NCBI GenBank assembly: GCA_048393055.1
Contig: DBFJJS010000012.1
Span: 124,001 to 188,000 of the forward strand
Reading direction: 5' to 3'
Origin: Faeciplasma sp048393055
Lineage (GTDB): Bacteria; Bacillota; Clostridia; Oscillospirales; Ruminococcaceae
DNA: 64,000 bases
The position numbers and the translations under genes were made by a program. Numbering within the stretch: position 1 is the stretch's first letter; each line of letters starts with the position of its first letter. Shown in pieces: positions 58,857 to 64,000 of the stretch. The notes beneath the pieces were generated by a model. It searched no databases and had not been told where the DNA came from. It saw nothing but the letters and a program-made list of their open reading frames with translations.

Positions 58857-60197
58857 ATGAAAACAGTTATATCAAGGCGGACGATAGTAAGGCTGGTATC
58901 CTTTTCACTCGCGATAATTGCAGTGCTCACCGCCGCGAACATAATTTATATGAACAGACTGACAGTGGCGAACAGACAGATTGAAAACGGTTATATGCAG
59001 GCGGTTGAGGAGCTTGCCGAGAGCGCTGACAAGCTTTCACAGTCGCTTACAAAGGGTCTGTACGCCTCATCTCCCGAGATGATGTCTGAGCTTTCAAATG
59101 AACTGGTGTTGCGAGCAAATTCCGCTCGCGAGGCGCTTTCGAAGCTTCCGGTAGCCAATATAGACCTTGAAAGGACCGAAAAGTTTTTTTCACAGATAGG
59201 AAACTACGCCCATGCGCTTTCTGAAAAAGCTGCAGACGGCGCGGAACCGAGCTATGAGGACTATTCAAAAATGGATATGCTCTGCCGGAGCGCGGCGGAG
59301 CTTTCCGATAAGCTTTGGGAGATGAAGACAAGGCTGCTAACAAACGGGAAAACCATCTCAGAGCTGTTTGAGGACATTGACAACGGGCTTGATTCCTTTG
59401 TTTTAGATGGATTTGAAGATATCGAGGATGGATTCGACAACACCCCTAAGCTTATTTACGACGGTCCGTTTTCCGACCACATATTAGATAAGACTCCCAA
59501 AATGCTTGAAAACGCTCCTTCGGTGTCCAGAGAGGACGCCGCGAAAAAGGCTGCCGCTTACTGCGGGCTTGAAGAATGGGAGCTGAGAAATGAAGAAAGC
59601 ATGGAGGAAGGGAAAATGCCGTCCTACCGCTTCTATGCCGACGGCGTAAGCTGTGCGGTCACGAAAAACGGCGGATATATAAGCTATATGCTCAAAAACA
59701 GGCAGGTAAAAAGCAGCGAGATTTCACCGGAGGACGCGCAGGTCTACGCTCGCGCATATCTTGACAGCATGGGTATAGAGGGAATGGAAGTGACATATCA
59801 TGAGACATATAACAACGTCTGCACCATAAACTACGCCTATAACGACGACGGCGTTACCTGTTATACCGACCTGATAAAAGTGTCGGTTGCCCTTGACAAC
59901 GGCGAGATACTTGGCTTCGACGCGAGGGGATTTTTAGTCAACCATTTTGACAGAGACCTTCCCGAGCCGTCTATAGGTTCCGAAGAGTGCCAGGAAAAGC
60001 TTTCTCCGATGCTCAGCGTAGTAAAGACGTCGCTTGCAGTTATACCGTCGGACAGCGTGGAGGAAAAGCTCTGCTGGGAGTTTAAATGCACTACTGAGGA
60101 TGACAGGACCGTGCTTGTTTATGTAAACTGCCAGACCGGCGTTGAGGAGGATATACTGATTCTCCTTGAAACGGGGCAAAGTACGCTTACTGTTTAG
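58857..60197 (+). CDS. ypeB: Germination protein YpeB
   Basis: The 446-residue protein has an N-terminal membrane segment (about 12-32), a helical region with coiled-coil character (about 35-160) and PepSY-like beta domains in the C-terminal half (from about 210: VSREDAAKKAAAYCGLEEWELRNEE; SPEDAQVYARAYLDSMGIEGMEVTYHE). This matches YpeB, which holds the spore cortex-lytic enzyme SleB in the inner spore membrane. SleB is usually the gene next to ypeB, but no sleB is adjacent here. Confidence 0.9.
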   Translation: MKTVISRRTIVRLVSFSLAIIAVLTAANIIYMNRLTVANRQIENGYMQAVEELAESADKLSQSLTKGLYASSPEMMSELSNELVLRANSAREALSKLPVANIDLERTEKFFSQIGNYAHALSEKAADGAEPSYEDYSKMDMLCRSAAELSDKLWEMKTRLLTNGKTISELFEDIDNGLDSFVLDGFEDIEDGFDNTPKLIYDGPFSDHILDKTPKMLENAPSVSREDAAKKAAAYCGLEEWELRNEESMEEGKMPSYRFYADGVSCAVTKNGGYISYMLKNRQVKSSEISPEDAQVYARAYLDSMGIEGMEVTYHETYNNVCTINYAYNDDGVTCYTDLIKVSVALDNGEILGFDARGFLVNHFDRDLPEPSIGSEECQEKLSPMLSVVKTSLAVIPSDSVEEKLCWEFKCTTEDDRTVLVYVNCQTGVEEDILILLETGQSTLTV

Positions 60198-60203
60198 CCG
60201 CAT

Positions 60204-60238
60204 ATATAAGAGGGGAGCCATGCGTTCCCCTCTTATAT
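60204..60238 (+). terminator. Terminator of ypeB
   Basis: ATATAAGAGGGGA (60204-60216) pairs perfectly with TCCCCTCTTATAT (60226-60238), a 13 bp stem with a 9-base loop. Confidence 0.8.
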
Positions 60239-60329
60239 TTAAGTATTTAAGGCTTTTTAAGGGCTTCCGTAATTTCCGACATAAAAATGTTTATGCATAA
60301 TATACAATAATACTGAGATAATTTTGGTA

Positions 60330-60358
60330 TTGATATTTGGGCAAATATCATGTATAAT
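60330..60358 (+). promoter_or_regulatory. Promoter for the EF-G-like gene
   Basis: TTGATA (60330-60335), 17 bp, and TATAAT (60353-60358). Transcription would start near 60365, after the earliest in-frame start codon (60324), which supports the later TTG start. Confidence 0.75.
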
Positions 60359-60431
60359 GAAAAGGTACGTTGAGCTTTATTGTGTAAATCCAATAAATTT
60401 GACGAATAGTAACGCGAATGGAGAGATTAAC

Positions 60432-62501
60432 TTGAAAAATTACGACAGCTCGCACATAAAGAACATAACGATAGCCGGTCATTCCGGCTCGGGTAAGACC
60501 TCTCTTTGCGAGGCTCTGCTGTATAAGGCGGGCGCGACTGAAAGGCTGGGAAAGACTGCGGACGGAAATACGGTTTCTGACTATACACCAATTGAAATTT
60601 CAAAGAAATGTTCAATATATACCTCGCTTTCATTTTACGAGAAGGATGGTATAAAGGTAAACATTCTCGACACTCCCGGGCTTTTTGACTATGCGGGAGG
60701 GATGATAGAGGGCGTTTATGCCGCCGACTGCGTTCTGATAACCGTTTCGGCAAAATCGGGAATACATGTCGGAACCAAGAAGGCGTACGACTGCGCCGTA
60801 GAGCATAAAACCCCGCACATGTTCGTAGTAACTAAGATAGACGATGAGAACGCAAACTTTTCAAACGTTCTTACAAAGCTCAAGACCGAGTTCGGCTCTA
60901 CCGTTTGTCCGCTGGTCGTTCCGCTTATAAAGGACAGTAAGATAGTGTCGTATTACGACCTGCTTGCCAAGAAAAACTACAAGTACGGTCCTAAGGGCGA
61001 GCTTATCGACGCGGGAGAGCCCGAGCCTACATACCGCATAGACGGACTTATCGAGGCTATGGCGGAGGCTGTCGCGGAGACGGACGAGGAGCTGATGATG
61101 AAGTTCCTGGACGGCGAGAAGTTTACCCATGAGGAGCTGGTAAACGGCATACACAACGGAATAATCAACGGCATGATAACTCCCGTCACATGCGTGTCCG
61201 CAGCCAATCTCGACTGCGTGGATCTGCTCATCGGTCAGATAGCGTCGCTTCTGCCGGCGGCAAGCGATCAGCCCAATATAAAGGCTAAAAACGCGGCAGG
61301 GAACGACGTTTCCATCAAGTGCAGCGAAGACGAGCCGCTCGCGGCGTTTGTATTTAAGACCGTCGCCGACCCGTTTGTGGGCAAGATGTCGTTTATAAAG
61401 GTGATAAGCGGGAAAATAGAGAGCAACAAGGAAGTGCTCAACGCGACCACAAGCTCTACCGAAAAGGTCGGCAAGCTCCTGAATCTGATGGGAAAGAAGC
61501 AGATAGAGGTGCCATACGCTACCGCTGGTGACATAGTCGTCGCCACCAAGATGTCGGTAAATACAAACGACACCATCTGCGACCCGTCGAGGGTTGTGGC
61601 GTTTGACAAGCTGGCCTTCCCGAAGCCCTGTTACTCGGTATGCATAAAGGCAAAGTCGCAGGGGGACGAGTCGAAGATATCAGGCGCCATCCAAAGGCTT
61701 TTGGAGGAGGATCTGTGCCTGTCCTACAAGCAGGACGACACTACCTTTGAGCAGATACTTTCGGGTCTCGGGGAGCAGCATATAGAATCAACGCTTGCAA
61801 AACTCAAGAGCGGTTTCGGGGTAGACGTGGTAACCTCAGAGCCGAAGGTGGCCTATAAGGAGACTATACGCAAGAAGGTAAAGGTTCAGGGCAGGCATAA
61901 GAAGCAGTCCGGCGGACACGGACAGTTCGGCGACGTATGGATAGAGTTTGAGCCGTGCGACAGCGACGAGCTTGTGTTTGAAGAAAACGTGTTCGGAGGC
62001 GCAGTCCCCAAGAACTTCTTCCCAGCGGTCGAAAAGGGCCTGCAGGATTGCATGAAGAGGGGAACGCTGGCAGGCTTCCCGGTAGTAGGCTTAAAGGCAA
62101 CCCTGGTGGACGGCTCGTATCATCCGGTAGACTCGTCCGAAATGTCATTTAAGCTTGCGGCCGCAGTTGCGTTCAAGGAGGGAATGAAGCAGGCAAGCCC
62201 CGTTCTTTTAGAGCCGATAGACAGCCTTGAGGTCACTATTCCGGATGAAAACACCGGAGATATGATGGGCGAGCTTAACAAGAGAAGAGGCAGGGTATTG
62301 GGCATGGCTCCCGCCGCAAAGAAAGGGCTTACGACCATTACCGCCGAGATACCCGAAAGCGAGACGCACGACTTTGCCATGGTGGTGCGTCAGATGACAA
62401 GGGGCATGGGAGAATTTACGCTTGAAAAGCTGCGTTACGATCAGGTGCCTCCGATGCTGGCTGCGGATATTGTTGCAAAATACCGTGTGAGCGAGGAATA
62501 G
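60432..62501 (+). CDS. EF-G-like translational GTPase
   Basis: The start is TTG 60432 (689 aa), with GGAGAG at 8 bases. The GTPase domain has P-loop GHSGSGKTS (about 15-23), G3 LDTPG and an altered G4 reading TKID in place of NKxD. EF-G domain II-V landmarks follow (GLGEQHIESTLAKLKSGFGVDV; GGHGQFGDVWIEFEP; ETHDFAMVVRQMTRGMGEF). The effector segment differs from true EF-G (SDYTPIEISKKCSI), as in the EF-G-like paralogue group of Firmicutes. A role in ribosome recycling or as a backup factor is possible. True fusA is expected elsewhere, beside rpsG. Confidence 0.88.
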   Translation: MKNYDSSHIKNITIAGHSGSGKTSLCEALLYKAGATERLGKTADGNTVSDYTPIEISKKCSIYTSLSFYEKDGIKVNILDTPGLFDYAGGMIEGVYAADCVLITVSAKSGIHVGTKKAYDCAVEHKTPHMFVVTKIDDENANFSNVLTKLKTEFGSTVCPLVVPLIKDSKIVSYYDLLAKKNYKYGPKGELIDAGEPEPTYRIDGLIEAMAEAVAETDEELMMKFLDGEKFTHEELVNGIHNGIINGMITPVTCVSAANLDCVDLLIGQIASLLPAASDQPNIKAKNAAGNDVSIKCSEDEPLAAFVFKTVADPFVGKMSFIKVISGKIESNKEVLNATTSSTEKVGKLLNLMGKKQIEVPYATAGDIVVATKMSVNTNDTICDPSRVVAFDKLAFPKPCYSVCIKAKSQGDESKISGAIQRLLEEDLCLSYKQDDTTFEQILSGLGEQHIESTLAKLKSGFGVDVVTSEPKVAYKETIRKKVKVQGRHKKQSGGHGQFGDVWIEFEPCDSDELVFEENVFGGAVPKNFFPAVEKGLQDCMKRGTLAGFPVVGLKATLVDGSYHPVDSSEMSFKLAAAVAFKEGMKQASPVLLEPIDSLEVTIPDENTGDMMGELNKRRGRVLGMAPAAKKGLTTITAEIPESETHDFAMVVRQMTRGMGEFTLEKLRYDQVPPMLAADIVAKYRVSEE

Positions 62502-62513
62502 ATGTAACAAAGA

Positions 62514-62548
62514 ATACCGGCTGGTACTAGTACCAGCCGGTATTTTTG
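62514..62548 (+). terminator. Terminator of the EF-G-like gene
   Basis: ATACCGGCTGGTACTAGTAC...GGTAT is a perfect 30-bp palindrome (62514-62543) followed by TTTTT. An adjacent second hairpin, GCATTAAGCTGAT (62548-62560) with ATCAGCTTAATGC (62567-62579), lies before the SGNH stop. Confidence 0.9.
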
Positions 62549-62584
62549 CATTAAGCTGATGCTTGTATCAGCTTAATGCTGGTA

Positions 62585-63847
62585 TCAGCTGTCCAAATTT
62601 TCCTTCAGGAATTCATAAACTGTATCACCGATAAGGCAGTAGCCGCTGTCGTTAAAGTGAAGGTAGTCGTTCCACACCGACACATAGCCGTCGTTTAGCT
62701 TCTGCGGGTCGTTCGGGTCACACATAACGGACGCCAGGTCTATGTATCCGTCGTAGCCGGAGCCGTACGATACAATAAATTCATTTACGGTTACCCTTAT
62801 TTGCTCGTGAAGCTCGGAGTAGTAGCCGTTGCCCTTAAACGGTGTGATGGTTGCGCCGTATATTTTTATGCCGTTTTCATGGCATCGCTCTATTATGGAT
62901 TTGTAGTGGCTGATAAGCTCCTCTGAAATGTCGCTTTCCGCCCCTCCTATGTCGTTTACACCCATGAACAAAACGACGTATTTGACTCCCGGGACGCCTA
63001 AGATATCCCTGTCGGCGCGCACCGTTCCCGCGATATCGCCGCCGTAGCGGTACAGAGCCGTCGCCCCTATGCCCATATTCACCACCGCGAGGTTGTTTAG
63101 CTTATCGTCCTCGCGAAGCCTTCGTGAAAGCTGATCGGTGTATCTTGCAAACCCGTTTGTCGTCACGCTTGCGCCGTCGGTCAGGGAGTCGCCGAAGCAC
63201 ACTATTACCCCGCTGTCGCCGGATGCCATCACGTCAAGCTCGGTTATGAAGTACCACGCAGTCATCTCCTCATAGCTTTCAAAGCTCTCGTCGCATGCTC
63301 TTTCGCCGCTTACTATCCATGTAGAGCACCTTGAGGCGGTGTGGGAGGTAAGGGTAGATGGGATGCTTCCCAGCTCCATTGTGACCGCTATGTCGTCAAG
63401 CGGGTCAAAGGGAAAATCAAGCTCGTCTGTAGTTATTCGCTGTCCGGCAGGGACGACGAAAGAGCCTTCTCCGTTTAATGTGAGCCCGGCTATTGTCGAA
63501 ACATCTATGGCGCTTGACGACGGGTCGCTTAGCTTTGCCACGGTTATTTTGTTTATTTCGAGATCCCTCTCTCCGTATTCGTTTGACAGAACCAGCCTTA
63601 TCCTGTCCCCTCCGACGGATACTCTTATCTGCTGCCTTACCGTGCTGTCCTTTAGTCCCGGATTCATTGGGGTCTGCTCCATGCCCGCAGTAAGCATTGC
63701 CGTTCCCCAGGTAGCTATCCACTTTTCTTCCATTTGAGAATCACCTTTTTCTAAGTTTGAATTTTTTACAATTGCTAATACTACACATACGATTATAATC
63801 ACAGCCAGTATAACAGCGGCTGCTTTGGATTTTTTTGCGGTGCTCAT
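62585..63847 (-). CDS. Membrane-anchored SGNH/GDSL hydrolase with N-terminal beta domain
   Basis: The 420-residue protein has an N-terminal membrane segment or signal anchor (about 9-28) and a beta-rich domain (about 42-205). The SGNH esterase domain then follows: block I CFGDSLTDG with Ser221, block III GVNDIGG with Asn, and block V DYLHFND with catalytic Asp and His. It is extracytoplasmic. Such two-domain esterases in gut Firmicutes often deacetylate plant or bacterial polysaccharides, but the substrate is not known. A second GDSL gene lies immediately upstream. Confidence 0.85.
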   Translation of the reverse strand: MSTAKKSKAAAVILAVIIIVCVVLAIVKNSNLEKGDSQMEEKWIATWGTAMLTAGMEQTPMNPGLKDSTVRQQIRVSVGGDRIRLVLSNEYGERDLEINKITVAKLSDPSSSAIDVSTIAGLTLNGEGSFVVPAGQRITTDELDFPFDPLDDIAVTMELGSIPSTLTSHTASRCSTWIVSGERACDESFESYEEMTAWYFITELDVMASGDSGVIVCFGDSLTDGASVTTNGFARYTDQLSRRLREDDKLNNLAVVNMGIGATALYRYGGDIAGTVRADRDILGVPGVKYVVLFMGVNDIGGAESDISEELISHYKSIIERCHENGIKIYGATITPFKGNGYYSELHEQIRVTVNEFIVSYGSGYDGYIDLASVMCDPNDPQKLNDGYVSVWNDYLHFNDSGYCLIGDTVYEFLKENLDS

Positions 63848-63856
63848 TCAAACGCC

Positions 63857-64000
63857 TCACTCTTCCTCGGAAGCTGCCAGCTCGGTCCAAAATTCTATCA
63901 GCCTGTTATACGCTTCCTCGGCCATGCGCTCATACCCCGCGACGCCCGGGTGCAAAAAGTCTCCCCACGAGCAGTTGTATTCGTCCTTCATCTGGGCGGG
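63857..64000 (-). CDS. SGNH/GDSL hydrolase, C-terminal end, cut by window edge
   Basis: The minus-strand frame ending at TGA (63859-63857) reads DEYNCSWGDFLHPGVAGYERMAEEAY and then ends ASEEE. The D-x-L-H-P block with its Asp and His is SGNH block V, so this is the C-terminal part of another GDSL esterase. Only 47 codons are in the window. It lies 9 bp from the SGNH gene downstream, so the two form an operon. Confidence 0.7.
   Translation of the reverse strand, partial: PAQMKDEYNCSWGDFLHPGVAGYERMAEEAYNRLIEFWTELAASEEE

Noticed and set aside
1..64000. tRNA, rRNA, CRISPR arrays, insertion sequences, prophage genes
   Set aside because: I looked for T-loop motifs, direct repeat-spacer patterns, transposase signatures and integrase motifs and recognised none; by-eye inspection could miss a tRNA.

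Overview
The window looks like chromosomal DNA from a spore-forming, anaerobic Gram-positive bacterium of the class Clostridia, most plausibly a fibre-degrading gut or rumen member of the Oscillospiraceae/Ruminococcaceae. The signs are spore genes (spoVAD, spoVAE, ypeB), the Firmicutes-style order dgt-dnaG-rpoD, a T-box in front of cysE-cysS, CIRCE-controlled groESL, strong AGGAGG-type ribosome sites, many near-consensus sigma-A promoters with 17 bp spacers, and secreted plant-polysaccharide enzymes. The taxonomic placement is inferred from gene content only. No tRNA, rRNA, CRISPR, insertion sequence or prophage gene was recognised, so this reads as stable core chromosome with a few lineage-specific surface genes.

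Layout. 1-6.4 kb: the start of galM on the minus strand, then a secreted nine-repeat fibronectin-like protein, a GH5 glucanase without a visible signal peptide, and a GH43-CBM6 lipoprotein. 6.4-12.5 kb: murA-walJ-rlmH (minus), an FGGY sugar kinase and a membrane protein with a spermidine-synthase-like domain. 12.5-19 kb: maf, a small unknown and a lipid kinase; an ArsP_2-type metal permease; an M23 peptidase; a Nudix hydrolase; and a foldase-like lipoprotein with an acidic insert. 18.3-22.1 kb: a cysteine T-box operon, cysE-cysS-DUF3267-cyclophilin. 22.2-27.5 kb: a membrane metallophosphoesterase preceded by a possible coupled leader ORF, an ACT-domain protein with homoserine dehydrogenase, and an ABC exporter pair. 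27.5-31 kb: an operon of response regulator, acidic C-anchored protein and HtrA-like protease. 31.2-33.4 kb: groES-groEL.

33.5-39 kb holds what I consider the most unusual locus: two tandem paralogous membrane-anchored proteins with CBM9/DOMON-like sensor-type ectodomains, a coiled coil, one membrane span and a lysine tail. Each sits behind the same promoter signature, and a type-B carboxylesterase follows. 39-43.9 kb: rpoD, dnaG, dgt and a YigZ-family gene. 43.9-47 kb: rpmE with a leader, a lipoprotein and aspartate kinase. 47-52.7 kb: lipoprotein-cyclophilin-uvrC-TIM barrel-rsmD-coaD-coiled coil, all minus. 52.8-55.2 kb: spoVAD-spoVAE without spoVAC, then a VPETG-type surface protein. 55.5-60.2 kb: a MATE exporter, a hotdog thioesterase, fba and ypeB. 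60.4-64 kb: an EF-G-like GTPase and two SGNH/GDSL esterases, the second cut by the window end.

The secreted and surface set (FN3 protein, GH43-CBM6, CBM9-like pair, type-B esterase, GDSL esterases) fits a cell that binds and deacetylates or debranches plant hemicellulose. The cell-envelope folding set (HtrA, foldase lipoprotein, two cyclophilins, groESL) would support that secretion load. These links are inference from content and proximity.
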